Shown: positions 53,001 through 61,138, counted from the first letter of the stretch. The stretch: 64,000 nucleotides of DNA from Mycolicibacterium bacteremicum (GCF_943913955.1 NZ_CALUAE010000002.1:90210-154209), one strand, 5' to 3'. Notes: a model not told the origin generated them from the letters alone. A program made the numbers and translations.

Positions 53001-53868
53001 ACTCGAGCAGGCACACGCAGCGACGGACTGGTCCCTCCCCGACCCGTGGCACCACCTACTCGACGCGACGAGCGAAGTCGTCGAAGAAGACTGCTGGGCA
53101 ATCCGTGAGGCAGTGCTTGCCTTACCCGACTACGCACTCGAAACAGGTTACGCAACAGCGAGCATCGCCAAGGGGGCCACCTGGAAAGGCGTCGCGAAGT
53201 GGCGCAGCGTAGCTATCGCGAACAGGTCCAACGCGGACTGGTGGAGTGCCGAGGCATCGAATTGCACAGACTCATTGGCTCGAATGGCGTTCATCACCTA
53301 CGCCATTGCGACCGCCAAGGTGAAAACTCTGGAGTTGACAGTTGATGCACTCAATTCGGTGCTAGAACCCGTCTCCGTGAGTGAGTGGGCCGCAATGGCG
53401 GCAGCACTCCATCGCTATGGATCTCACGGCGTCGCACCTAGCGACATCAACATGACCGAAGCGCTTCGGCTCCAGGCAATCCAGCCGAGTCCGCGCTTGG
53501 CGGTGCTTTTATGGCACCCATCAAACGACAAAACGAGAGCGCGACTCGCACGACACATCGTCCCCGAGCTGGGGTCGATGTGGCGGGGCGGCCGCGGAGT
53601 CACAAGCGCGCTCATTGAACTGCTCACGGTCTGGACGAAGAGAATTCCAGTTGATCAATTCCGCGGATCTCGTGCCGAACTGCCTGCCGGAACGTTGCCG
53701 CCCGAGCGGGTCGCACAGTTGACGTTTGCGCAGGCAGAGGGCATCCTTGCCTCCCCGCACGAGTGGCCAACGGACCTGGTGCGCGCCGCAGTCGACCGCC
53801 TAAGCGTTCGGCTGTCGAGCCAAGCCCCCGTCTTCGAGGTGGCCGCAGCCGGGGACTGGCGGACCTGA
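50092..53868 (+). CDS. Nuclease-NACHT (STAND) NTPase, putative anti-phage defence protein
   Basis: This 1258-residue protein has an acidic start. A PD-(D/E)xK nuclease-like domain of Mrr type lies at about 65-190, with FERLIAEIVAK, Asp99 (YGLDIVEE) and QVK at 112-114 (LYQVKRF). A NACHT-type NTPase has Walker A GGPGQGKTT (about 319-327) and Walker B MIIALDGLDEI (about 427-437). A long helical repeat region runs to the end and should sense a ligand. This nuclease-NTPase-sensor order is that of STAND defence proteins such as Avs and bacterial NACHT systems. It is a single gene with no obvious partner, beside the right end of the island. Start choice among MHTHMPERN, MPERN and MQPDD is open. Confidence 0.82.
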   Translation: MHTHMPERNPMQPDDASEISFDTSESFDDDLDEWSLDQLKTRPSYAPVPTANRNSDVLPLTTIAPTAFERLIAEIVAKQDNQSVHFYGRNGQTQYGLDIVEEKLDGTRVLYQVKRFEQMTTRALRDAVADYAGPARKQPNQLPERRFHPDVFVVVTSAKVDDDTALVDCVSSVQDEYRGDLAFDTWGAETVSRKLREHRSLVAAVFSDAWADEWCGSARSKRAESREKRKKYVDGVLRTAMSVQFSKDNDVRFRQVELTGISVESLFVDVPASSHSGSPADHLIQEINPHQQGGGKARQSGAAQALLHPAWTDSAVIVGGPGQGKTTLLQFLCQYHRARCLEREEYSPIAAGLAPVTRVDRTPLKIELTEYAAWRRELQRDAKQNAASSQQDSDLALLRYIAETVASDAGRPFTPEDLALALATRPMIIALDGLDEIARTSERSTIAEEVRITNSRIKSITRQVMVIVATRPGNVGNPIWRDINFSTLFLGDLTPALRMKYLDRWTAQSKLTPAEITDLRATFVESIAYPHVVELAGNPMQLAILLNLMQRRTVLPERRTALYDRYIEVFMDRESKSPVVAANKDIIVAFHKLLGWHIHARIEMGMSNGTISLRDLRKLLTDYLAPRGYATALVEELFDSVTTRVLCLVQRELDSNEFQFEVQPLREYFAAEHIYDVSPNATRRNNRQACLAELIRRPYWTNVMRFFAGKFSSGEVPTIPYALRDLQQDKALKHHPITRIASKQLLDDRVLGGQLELVVTDMVNVLLDGPGIILAVDGVFQQDESMIRFQERGGRQQAVDILLGRLKSETDEWVRLATAHILRQLGASSSAVEACWNTPDGDASTWIKVASYLGAFDNPNARQQQVLANVSSRLDTSEATVLGVLTDSGAQVLDDGLLSACLSEIRRSSGYLDVRDTSTFYRRLAAAMSADRLYDHRRPAGASMRQAGTKRHRQRVRAASVKSAAAAVQALEQAHAATDWSLPDPWHHLLDATSEVVEEDCWAIREAVLALPDYALETGYATASIAKGATWKGVAKWRSVAIANRSNADWWSAEASNCTDSLARMAFITYAIATAKVKTLELTVDALNSVLEPVSVSEWAAMAAALHRYGSHGVAPSDINMTEALRLQAIQPSPRLAVLLWHPSNDKTRARLARHIVPELGSMWRGGRGVTSALIELLTVWTKRIPVDQFRGSRAELPAGTLPPERVAQLTFAQAEGILASPHEWPTDLVRAAVDRLSVRLSSQAPVFEVAAAGDWRT

Positions 53869-53956
53869 ACACTCGATCTGGGTGCGTGTTGTGGCCTGTT
53901 GCTTAACCAAGTGTGGCCCGATCGCCGATCAGGCACCATGCGGTAGGCGGGTAATG

Positions 53957-53980
53957 CAACAGTTCTGACCAGCGACAGAA
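53957..53980 (-). repeat. Right terminal inverted repeat of the island
   Basis: It begins CAACAGTT and ends CAGCGACAGAA on the plus strand. Its reverse complement aligns with 12461-12483 (TTCT..GCTG..AACTGTTG). The next base is the first of the resumed pstA. Confidence 0.65.
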
Positions 53981-54270
53981 TCTCGGGCATCGTCACCGGC
54001 ATCCTGCTGTCGCTGGCCCGTGTCATGGGTGAGACCGCGCCGCTGCTGATCCTGGTGGGCTACGCACAGGCCATCAACTTCGACATGTTCAGCGGTTTCA
54101 TGGGCTCGCTGCCCGGCATGATGTTCGACCAGACATCGGCCGGCGCCGGTGCCAACCCGGTCCCGACCGACCGGCTCTGGGGCGCGGCGCTCACGCTCGT
54201 CGTCCTGATCGCACTGCTCAATGTCGGCGCGCGATTCATCGCCAAGTTCTTTGCCCCGAAAAAGGTTTAG
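53981..54270 (+). pseudogene. pstA: Host pstA, 3' fragment
   Basis: From 53,983 the frame reads SGIVTGILLSLARVMGETAP and continues to the normal PstA end (LNVGARFIAKFFAPKKV) with TAG before pstB. These ~95 codons hold the last two membrane segments. An internal ATG at 54025 could start a short ORF, but it would lack the channel core. Together with 11830-12454 it would restore a normal-length PstA of about 305 residues. Confidence 0.92.
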
Positions 54271-54281
54271 GAGTATCTGAG

Positions 54282-55058
54282 ATGGCCAAGCGCCTCGATC
54301 TGAAAGACGTCAACATCTACTACGGCGCCTTCCACGCCGTGCAGAACGTCTCGCTGTCGGTGGAACCGCGCAGCGTGACCGCGTTCATCGGCCCCTCGGG
54401 CTGCGGCAAGTCGACCGTGCTGCGCACGCTCAACCGCATGCACGAGGTCATCCCGGGTGCCTACGTCAAGGGCTCGGTGCTGCTCGACGGTGACGACATC
54501 TACGGCTCGGGTGTCGACCCGGTGGGTGTGCGTAAGACGATCGGCATGGTGTTCCAGCGCCCGAACCCGTTCCCCACCATGTCGATTCGTGACAACGTGG
54601 TGGCCGGGCTGAAGCTGCAGGGGGTGCGCAGCAAGAAGACCCTCGACGAGGTCACCGAGCGCTCGCTCAAGGGCGCCAACCTGTGGAACGAGGTCAAGGA
54701 CCGCCTCGACAAGCCCGGTGGCGGCCTGTCCGGTGGTCAGCAGCAGCGGCTGTGCATCGCCCGTGCCATCGCCGTGCAGCCCGATGTGCTGCTGATGGAC
54801 GAGCCGTGTTCGGCCCTGGATCCCATCTCGACGCTGGCGATCGAGGATCTGATCTCGGAGCTCAAGCAGGACTTCACCATCGTGATCGTCACGCACAACA
54901 TGCAGCAGGCCGCCCGGGTGTCCGATCAGACGGCGTTCTTCAACCTCGAGGCCACCGGTAAGCCCGGACAGCTCATCGAGATCGACGACACCGAGAAGAT
55001 CTTCTCCAACCCGACCAAGAAGGCCACCGAGGACTACATCTCGGGCCGGTTCGGCTAG
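54282..55058 (+). CDS. pstB: Phosphate ABC ATPase PstB/PhoT (host copy)
   Basis: This 258-residue ATPase has GPSGCGKST (Walker A), LSGGQQQR and VLLMDEP. It is very similar to the island copy, but with two extra residues at VRSKKTLDEV. It lies 11 bp after the pstA remnant and would normally be expressed from the PHO box at 9,497. The insertion has moved that promoter 44.8 kb away, so expression now depends on read-through or a new promoter near the island end. Confidence 0.94.
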   Translation: MAKRLDLKDVNIYYGAFHAVQNVSLSVEPRSVTAFIGPSGCGKSTVLRTLNRMHEVIPGAYVKGSVLLDGDDIYGSGVDPVGVRKTIGMVFQRPNPFPTMSIRDNVVAGLKLQGVRSKKTLDEVTERSLKGANLWNEVKDRLDKPGGGLSGGQQQRLCIARAIAVQPDVLLMDEPCSALDPISTLAIEDLISELKQDFTIVIVTHNMQQAARVSDQTAFFNLEATGKPGQLIEIDDTEKIFSNPTKKATEDYISGRFG

Positions 55059-55206
55059 CGACTCGCTTCACCTGCGCGGCATCGGCTACGGCCGGTGCCG
55101 CGCAGTGCTTTTCAGGTGCGGCCTGCACGGCGAGCGACCGTTTCGGTACGCGACACGCCGCGCCCGGCGGGCAGTCCGGGGTCGCTCGCGAGCCGGTGCA
55201 CCGAAA

Positions 55207-55244
55207 CGACAAGGGCCGATCCCGGACGGGATCGGCCCTTGTCG
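55207..55244. terminator. Bidirectional terminator between pstB and phoU
   Basis: A perfect 18-bp stem (CGACAAGGGCCGATCCCG and its complement) with a two-base spacer lies just downstream of both convergent genes. Confidence 0.85.
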
Positions 55245-55255
55245 CAGGTATCGCG

Positions 55256-55921
55256 TTACTGCGGTTCGGCCAGATTGTCCTCGGGCAGCTCACCGGTGGC
55301 GGTGAAGATCACCCGGCGCGAGATCTCGACCGCGTGGTCGGCGAAGCGCTCGTAGAAGCGGCTCAGCAGCGTGACATCGACTGCGGCGGTGACGCCGTGC
55401 TTCCAGTCCTTGTCCATCAGCACCGAGAACAGGTGACGGTGCAGGTCGTCCATCGCATCGTCCTCATCGCGGATCTGGGCGGCTTTCTCCGGGTCGAGGG
55501 TGTCCAGCACCTCGCGGGCACTGTGGGCCAATTCCACTGCGACGCGGCCCATCTCGGCGAAGTAGCCGTTCACCTCCTCGGGCAGCGCATGCTGTGGGTG
55601 GCGGCGCCGGGCGATCTTGGCGACGTGCAGGGCCAGCGCGCCCATCCGGTCGATATCGGCGATGATCTGGATGCCGCTGACGATGGCGCGCAGGTCGCCG
55701 GCGACCGGGCCCTGCAGGGCCAGCAGCATGAAGGCGGCTTCCTCGGCGCGCACCCGGATCTCGCCGAGCCGGTCCTGTTCGGAGATGACCTGCTCGGCAA
55801 GCGCCAGGTCGGCCTGCAGCAGGGACTGGGTCGCGCGTTCCATCGCCACGCCGGCCAGACCGGCCATCTCGCCGAGCTGAACGGTCAAGGAAGACAGTTG
55901 TTCTTGGTACGCAGTACGCAT
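55256..55921 (-). CDS. phoU: PhoU-type phosphate signalling regulator
   Basis: This 221-residue protein consists of two three-helix bundles with the metal-binding motifs typical of PhoU (ERATQSLLQADLALAEQVIS and EDDAMDDLHRHLFSVLMDKD). PhoU links Pst transport activity to the SenX3-RegX3 two-component system and dampens the Pho response when phosphate is ample. It is convergent with pstB. With the host transporter broken, PhoU would have to take its signal from the island Pst system or lose it. Confidence 0.92.
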   Translation of the reverse strand: MRTAYQEQLSSLTVQLGEMAGLAGVAMERATQSLLQADLALAEQVISEQDRLGEIRVRAEEAAFMLLALQGPVAGDLRAIVSGIQIIADIDRMGALALHVAKIARRRHPQHALPEEVNGYFAEMGRVAVELAHSAREVLDTLDPEKAAQIRDEDDAMDDLHRHLFSVLMDKDWKHGVTAAVDVTLLSRFYERFADHAVEISRRVIFTATGELPEDNLAEPQ

Positions 55922-56007
55922 GGGAATACCTTACGGTTGCTGAGCTTCCAGGTCACGATGCCACAGGTGAACGAAAGGTGAATGCCCTTCGCGCCCACGG
56001 TACTGCT

Positions 56008-58029
56008 TTATTCGCAGGTTGTGTCGGCCGCGTTGGTGACGGTGAGGTCCTCGGGAAGCTCGGTGGTGGTGCTGCTGGACGTGCCGCGCAACAGTTGCAC
56101 CTGGACGGTGGAGCCGCTGGGCGACGGCGGTGTCACGGAGCTGAAATCGGAGCCGAGCACCACTCGCACGACATCGCCCATGCCGGTGGTCCGCTCGATG
56201 GTGGCGTTGTGGAAGGACGAGGCGACGGTTGCTGCGGCCTGCTCGTTGCCGGGGGAGAAGAACACCGTCGTGGAGTCCAGCGGGCCCGGGTAGTCGTCCG
56301 GGGTGTCGACGTTGAAGCCGTGCTGCTGGAGCACCGTGGCGGCGTCGGCGGCCAGACCGGACTCGCCGGTGGAGTTGGACACCCGCACGGTCACCGCGCT
56401 CGGGTCGGTGGTCACCGCGTCGAGCGTCTCCGGCCCATCGGTCTGCGTGGGCGCTGTTGTGCCGCCGTGGGTTTCGGGGGCGGCCGGCGCCGGGGTGTTG
56501 TCGACGTTGCGTTCCTCGGGCAGCGGGTCGTCGTTGATGATCGCGTCGAACAGGGCGGCCATGTCATCGACGCGGGGCTGCTCGTTGCCGTAGTCGTCGG
56601 CGTAGCCGGTGGTGGGCACGGTGACGAAGGTGATGCGGCCGGCGTTGACGCCCTGTACCGACTGGCCGAGGTCGACGAGGTCCTTGGTCTTGATGTTGTC
56701 GACGTAGCTGTCCTCGATGAACATGTTGACCACGTTGTTGAGCTTGGAAAGACTGAAGAAGACCTCTTTGGAGATCATCGAGCGCAGCAGCGAGGACAGG
56801 AACAGCTGCTGGCGCTTGATCCGGCCGTAGTCGCCGTTGAATTCGGTGGTCACCTGGCGGGCGCGCACGTAGTTCAGCGCGGTGTGCCCGTCGACCATCT
56901 GCCGGCCCGGGTTGGCCAGCACGGTGCCCAGCTCGTAGTCCTCCAGCGGAGTGGTGCTGCACACCTCGACCCCGCCCAGGGCGTCGACCATCTTGGCGAA
57001 GCCGTTGAAGTCGATGGCCATGAACCGGTTGACCGACAGACCGGACAGCTTCTGGATGACCTTGACCAGGCACTTGGGCCCACCGACGGCGTAGGCCGAG
57101 TTCAGCTTGGTCTCAGTGTAGGCCTCCTCCAGGCCGTACATCGGCGAGTTCTCGTCGGTGATGGGTCCGTACACGCCGGTCTCGGGATCCCACGGCTCGC
57201 ATTTCATCGGGGTGATGGACAGATCACGCGGGAAGGAGACCGCGACGACGCGTTTACGGTCCGCCGGGATGTTGACCAGCATGATCGTGTCCGACCGCGC
57301 GCCCGCCGCATCGTCGGTGGTCCCCGCGCCGACCTCGGAGTTGGCCCCGATGCGGGTGTCCGTGCCGACGATCAGGAAGTTCTCGTCACCGAACTGCTTG
57401 TTCGGGTCGACGATGTCGCGCGAGTTGGGATCCAGAGCCGACACCTGGTTGAGGCTGTTGTTCTTCATCGACTGCCACTGCCAGGCGCCGCCGGTCAGTA
57501 CCAGCGCGCACACCGCAGCCAGCGCGGCGGCCACCCGGCCGGCGGTGCGCGCGGTGCGATGGGAGTGGCCGCGGGGCCGCACGGCGTGCAGCGGCGGCCG
57601 CTCGGCGGTCAGGTCCGGCAGCTCCGGGGCGTAGGCCGACGGGACGTACATGACCTCGGTCGGCGGCTCGGTGGTGCCGGGGCGGTCCGGGGCGTCGGGT
57701 TCGAAGATGACGGCGTCGATCGGCTCGACGGGGTCGGTGATCTCGGCGGCCGTCTCGGGCGCGATATCGGAGGTCTCGTCGGTGCGATCGTCCTCGGCGC
57801 GGTGCCGGGACCGTCCGGAGGTGTCCGGCTTGTCGGCGGCCAGCTTGGCGATCAGATCGGCGACGGTGACACCGTCGGTGTGGTTACCGGAATCGGCGGG
57901 CGGCACGGAGGCTGCGGCACGCTCCCACGGCGCGGCGCCTGGTTTGGACCGCTCGAATCGGGTAAGCCGGTCATTGTCGCCCCGCGCACGGTCGGGCCGG
58001 TCAGGAGTGGCGTTATCGCCGTCACTCAT
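56008..58029 (-). CDS. LytR-CpsA-Psr (LCP) family cell-wall ligase with LytR_C domain
   Basis: This 673-residue protein has a long polar cytosolic N-terminus (~185 residues, Asp/Arg-rich), one membrane helix (~188-210) and an extracytoplasmic LCP domain at about 245-420 with GTDTRIGA, ARSDTIMLVNIPADRKRVV and NYVRARQVTTEFNGDYGRIKR. A C-terminal LytR_C domain follows at about 555-645 (VTVRVSNSTGESGLAADAAT). LCP proteins attach glycopolymers such as arabinogalactan to peptidoglycan. It matches the LCP gene normally found beside phoU in mycobacteria. About 220 bp separate it from dus. Confidence 0.9.
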   Translation of the reverse strand: MSDGDNATPDRPDRARGDNDRLTRFERSKPGAAPWERAAASVPPADSGNHTDGVTVADLIAKLAADKPDTSGRSRHRAEDDRTDETSDIAPETAAEITDPVEPIDAVIFEPDAPDRPGTTEPPTEVMYVPSAYAPELPDLTAERPPLHAVRPRGHSHRTARTAGRVAAALAAVCALVLTGGAWQWQSMKNNSLNQVSALDPNSRDIVDPNKQFGDENFLIVGTDTRIGANSEVGAGTTDDAAGARSDTIMLVNIPADRKRVVAVSFPRDLSITPMKCEPWDPETGVYGPITDENSPMYGLEEAYTETKLNSAYAVGGPKCLVKVIQKLSGLSVNRFMAIDFNGFAKMVDALGGVEVCSTTPLEDYELGTVLANPGRQMVDGHTALNYVRARQVTTEFNGDYGRIKRQQLFLSSLLRSMISKEVFFSLSKLNNVVNMFIEDSYVDNIKTKDLVDLGQSVQGVNAGRITFVTVPTTGYADDYGNEQPRVDDMAALFDAIINDDPLPEERNVDNTPAPAAPETHGGTTAPTQTDGPETLDAVTTDPSAVTVRVSNSTGESGLAADAATVLQQHGFNVDTPDDYPGPLDSTTVFFSPGNEQAAATVASSFHNATIERTTGMGDVVRVVLGSDFSSVTPPSPSGSTVQVQLLRGTSSSTTTELPEDLTVTNAADTTCE

Positions 58030-58249
58030 GTCCTACCGGCCTTCGACTCGAGGGGAGCGTGCGCGCCGTTGCGCACGGTGTCGTGTGGGCTGCCCAGATG
58101 CTGTGCGATCAAACAGCACTACTTCTTGTAGCAGGCCCATGCCCGGATCCGCCAGCGGAGACCGGGCACGTGGCCCCTCATCGTACTGAGACAACCTGAG
58201 CGTCGGCCAGCGCAGCGATGTGACGGAGCAGTCTCGTAACCATCTCGGC

Positions 58250-59422
58250 TCAGCCGCCGGAGTGCATGACATCGGCCGCCTCGGGCACGGTGTCGTCATC
58301 GGGATCGTCGAGCCAGCCCGCGGGCAGCGACACCGACGCCGGGGAACCCTGACGGCCGCGCGGGCCGCCGGCGACCTCCGGGAAGGGCACCTCCCGGTCG
58401 AGATCGGCCAGCAGCGCGTCCAACTCGTCGAGGGTCTTGACCAGCGCCAATGCCCGTCGCAGGTCGGCGCCGGCCGGAAAACCGTGCAGGTACCACGCGA
58501 CATGTTTGCGGATGTCGCGCATGCCCTTGTCCTCGCCGAAGTGGGCGGCCAGCAGTTCGCCGTGGCGGCGGACGATGTCGGTCACCTCGCCGAGCGTCGG
58601 CGGGGTGGGGATGGGATGGCCGTTGAACGCGGCGGACAGTTCGGCGAACAGCCACGGCCGGCCCAGGCATCCGCGCCCGATGACGACTCCGTCACACCCG
58701 GTCTGCGACATCATGGTCAGCGCATCACGGGCGTCGAAGATGTCACCGTTACCGAGCACCGGGATACCGGTCACGTGCGCCTTGAGTTCGGCGATGCGTG
58801 ACCAGTCCGCGGCCCCGGAGTACCGCTGGGCGGCGGTGCGGGCATGCAGGGCGACGGCGGCCGCACCCTCCTGCTCGGCGATCCGGCCGGCGTCGAGGTG
58901 GGTGGTGTGCTCCTCGTCGATGCCGACCCGGAACTTCGCGGTGACCGGGATCGAGGTGCCGGCCACACCGCGCACGGCGGCGGCGACGATCTGGCCGAAC
59001 AGCCGGCGCTTGAACGGGATGGCGGCGCCGCCGCCGCGCTTGGTGACCTTGGGTACCGGGCAGCCGAAGTTCATGTCGAGGTGGTCGGCCAGGCCCTCGT
59101 CGGCGATCATCTTCGCCGCGCGGTAGGTGGTCTCCGGGTCGACGGTGTAGAGCTGCAGCGACCGCGGTGACTCGTCGGGCGCGAACGTGGTCATGTGCAT
59201 GGTGACCGGGTGGCGCTCCACCAGCGCCCGGGCGGTCACCATCTCGCACACGTACAGCCCGCTGATGGTGCCGGCGCGGGCCACTTCCAGCTCGCGGCAC
59301 AGCGTGCGGAAGGCGACGTTGGTGACACCGGCCATCGGGGCCAGCACCACCGGAGAACGCAACGCGATCGGCCCGATCTGCAGGGCAGACCGGGCCGTCG
59401 TCGGGTTGTCGAGCAGCGTCAT
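58250..59422 (-). CDS. dus: tRNA-dihydrouridine synthase
   Basis: This 390-residue FMN enzyme reduces uridines in tRNA D-loops. Motifs include PVVLAPMAGVTNVAFR, the catalytic region MNFGCPVPKVTKRGGGAA (Cys in NFGCP), VTAKFRVGID, LHARTAAQRYSG and VLGNGDIFDA. The length fits bacterial DusB-type proteins. The ATG overlaps the desA1 stop by 4 bases, so the two genes are co-translated, an arrangement conserved in mycobacteria. Confidence 0.93.
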   Translation of the reverse strand: MTLLDNPTTARSALQIGPIALRSPVVLAPMAGVTNVAFRTLCRELEVARAGTISGLYVCEMVTARALVERHPVTMHMTTFAPDESPRSLQLYTVDPETTYRAAKMIADEGLADHLDMNFGCPVPKVTKRGGGAAIPFKRRLFGQIVAAAVRGVAGTSIPVTAKFRVGIDEEHTTHLDAGRIAEQEGAAAVALHARTAAQRYSGAADWSRIAELKAHVTGIPVLGNGDIFDARDALTMMSQTGCDGVVIGRGCLGRPWLFAELSAAFNGHPIPTPPTLGEVTDIVRRHGELLAAHFGEDKGMRDIRKHVAWYLHGFPAGADLRRALALVKTLDELDALLADLDREVPFPEVAGGPRGRQGSPASVSLPAGWLDDPDDDTVPEAADVMHSGG

Positions 59423-60429
59423 CCGGCGGCGGAGGAGCTCACCAGCAGGTTCTTCATCGCCTTCTTCTCGGCGACCTTGCGCTCCCGCTCCAGTCGGCGT
59501 TCCTTGGCGATCTCGAACTTCTCGCAGGTGTCCTCGAGCTCACGGACATGCTCACCGATCTCGTCGCGCAGCTTGGCGCCTTCGCCGGTGAAATCGTCGC
59601 GCTCCAGGATGCGCCACTTCTTGAGCACCGGCATCACGATGTCGTCGAGGTGGATGCGCGGGTCGTAGACACCACCGGTGGCGATCACGACGGCCTTGCG
59701 GCGGAAGTCGGGGATCGTGTACCCGGGCATCTTGAAGTTGGTCAGCACCTTGTGCAGTGCCTTCATCGCCTGGTTCGGCGCGATGTCCAGCCCGGCGGCG
59801 GAGACGTCGCGGTAGAAGATCATGTGCAGGTTCTCGTCGGCCGAGATCCGGCCCAGCAGCTGATCGGCGATCGGGTCGTTGCACGCCTTGCCGGTGTTGC
59901 GGTGCGAGACGCGGGTGGCCAGCTCCTGGAAGGTCACGTAGATGACCGAGTCGAACAGGCTCTGGGCGAACAGCTCATCACCGCCCTGCTGGTTCTGGCC
60001 GGGGGAGAAGCCACGGGTGACCTGCTCGACCCGCAGCTCTTCGAGCTCGATCGGGTCGATGGCGCGGGTGACCAACAGGTAGTCGCGCAGCGCGATGCCG
60101 TGCCGGTTCTCCTCGGCGGTCCAGCGATTGACCCAGTAGCCCCAGGGGCCGTCCATGCTGAAGTTCATCGCGATCTCGCGGTGGTACGAGGGCAGATTGT
60201 CCTCGGTCAGCAGGTTGGTGATCATCGCGACGCGCGCGACCTCGGACAGCTTGGACTGCTCGGGATGCCACTCCTCGCCGCCGAGGGCGTAGAAGTTCTT
60301 GCCGTCCGACCACGGGATGTAGTCGTGCGGGTTCCAGTCCTTGCGCATGGTCAGGTGCCGGTTGATCTGCTTCTCGACGACGGGCTCCAGCTCGTGCAGA
60401 AGCTGCAGATCGGTCAGTTCCTTGATCAT
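59419..60429 (-). CDS. desA1: DesA1-type acyl-ACP desaturase
   Basis: This 336-residue soluble di-iron desaturase has the two EExxH-type motifs: TAEENRHGIALRDYL and SADENLHMIFYRD. It is needed for introducing double bonds during mycolic acid synthesis in mycobacteria. It starts MIKELTDLQLLHELEPVVEK with GGAGG-like purines upstream. It is followed by dus and divergent from nothing close, with about 120 bp to the tetR gene on the same strand. Confidence 0.92.
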   Translation of the reverse strand: MIKELTDLQLLHELEPVVEKQINRHLTMRKDWNPHDYIPWSDGKNFYALGGEEWHPEQSKLSEVARVAMITNLLTEDNLPSYHREIAMNFSMDGPWGYWVNRWTAEENRHGIALRDYLLVTRAIDPIELEELRVEQVTRGFSPGQNQQGGDELFAQSLFDSVIYVTFQELATRVSHRNTGKACNDPIADQLLGRISADENLHMIFYRDVSAAGLDIAPNQAMKALHKVLTNFKMPGYTIPDFRRKAVVIATGGVYDPRIHLDDIVMPVLKKWRILERDDFTGEGAKLRDEIGEHVRELEDTCEKFEIAKERRLERERKVAEKKAMKNLLVSSSAAG

Positions 60430-60553
60430 GGACCCTCCGATTTATCTGTACCTGGTGGTTGCACTCAATATATCTGTGTCTTCCGGTGACATTCAAGTTC
60501 CGTCGACGTGAGTCGCATAACGGTTACCCGTCTTTTGGGTAAGTCGATCGTGA

Positions 60554-61138
60554 TCAGTGCGCGGCGGCGCGGGCGAGCAACAACTTGCTGCAGTAATCCA
60601 CGAACTGGTCGCGGGTCGCGCTCAGGCGGCCGTCCAGGTAGGCGGTGAACAGGGCGGTCAGCGCGCCGACCAGGCCGGTGGCCACCATGGCCTGCACCGA
60701 CGGGTCCGCGATCTGGGTCAACTTGCGCTGGATCAGCGCGATGAAATCGGGCATCCACTCGGCGCCGGATTTGACCAGCACCGGTTCGCGCTCAGGGGCC
60801 AGCAGCAGCACCCGGCCGCGGGTCGGGTCGTCGACCATCAATTCGACGAACTGCTCGACGGCGGCACGCGGGGTCTGGGCCGACAGCAGTGTCGTCATCG
60901 CCGCGCCGCACACCTCGTCATAGACCGCGCGGACGAAAACATCGCGGTCGGTGAAGCTTTCGTAGAAGTAGCGCTCGGTCAGGCCCGCCGCCCGGCAGAC
61001 CGCGCGCACCGTCAGGGCCGGCCCGGCGGCGCCACCGAGCAGTGCGATGCCCGCGGTGATCAGTTCGTGGCGGCGGAGGGCCTGGCGGTCCTGCAGGGGA
61101 ACGCCGGACCATCGACCACGTCGTTGACCGGACGGCAC
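60554..61138 (-). CDS. TetR-family transcriptional regulator
   Basis: This 194-residue repressor has an N-terminal HTH (LTVRAVCRAAGLTERYFYES, then FTDRDVFVRAVYDEVCGAAM) and a C-terminal ligand domain. I chose GTG at 61138 because AGGAG lies just upstream and the longer frame to 61234 crosses the divergent promoter. It is divergent from an MpaB-like gene (72-bp gap) and probably regulates it. A role for the desaturase operon is also possible. Confidence 0.85.
   Translation of the reverse strand: MPSGQRRGRWSGVPLQDRQALRRHELITAGIALLGGAAGPALTVRAVCRAAGLTERYFYESFTDRDVFVRAVYDEVCGAAMTTLLSAQTPRAAVEQFVELMVDDPTRGRVLLLAPEREPVLVKSGAEWMPDFIALIQRKLTQIADPSVQAMVATGLVGALTALFTAYLDGRLSATRDQFVDYCSKLLLARAAAH

Larger units (their letters stand above)
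12455..53980 (+). mobile_element. 41.5-kb genomic island inserted in pstA (recombinase-trio/Tn554-like)
   Basis: The host pstA frame stops at about 12,454 and resumes in frame at 53,981, so everything between is an insertion. The ends carry imperfect inverted repeats. Three overlapping recombinase genes and a small accessory gene lie at the left end and read inward, as in Tn554-like elements and RIT trios. The cargo is arsenic, cadmium-type, persulfide and other stress genes, a full second pst operon, and a nuclease-NACHT defence-like gene. Left and right limits are accurate to a few bases. The exact crossover depends on the unseen empty site, which I reconstruct as GCGCTCTCGGGC. Confidence 0.88.

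Noticed and set aside
12455..53980. Conjugative element (ICE)
   Set aside because: No relaxase, T4SS ATPase or FtsK/TraB-type coupling protein is encoded. Only the recombinase trio could mobilise it.
54025..54270. Short ORF MGETAPLLILVGYAQ as a separate gene
   Set aside because: It is the tail of the interrupted host pstA, in frame with upstream pstA codons, and lacks the channel core.
55978..58131. 717-codon open frame on the plus strand
   Set aside because: It is antisense to the LCP gene, has low-complexity Gly/Arg/Val composition and no domain. Long antisense frames are expected in GC-rich codons.
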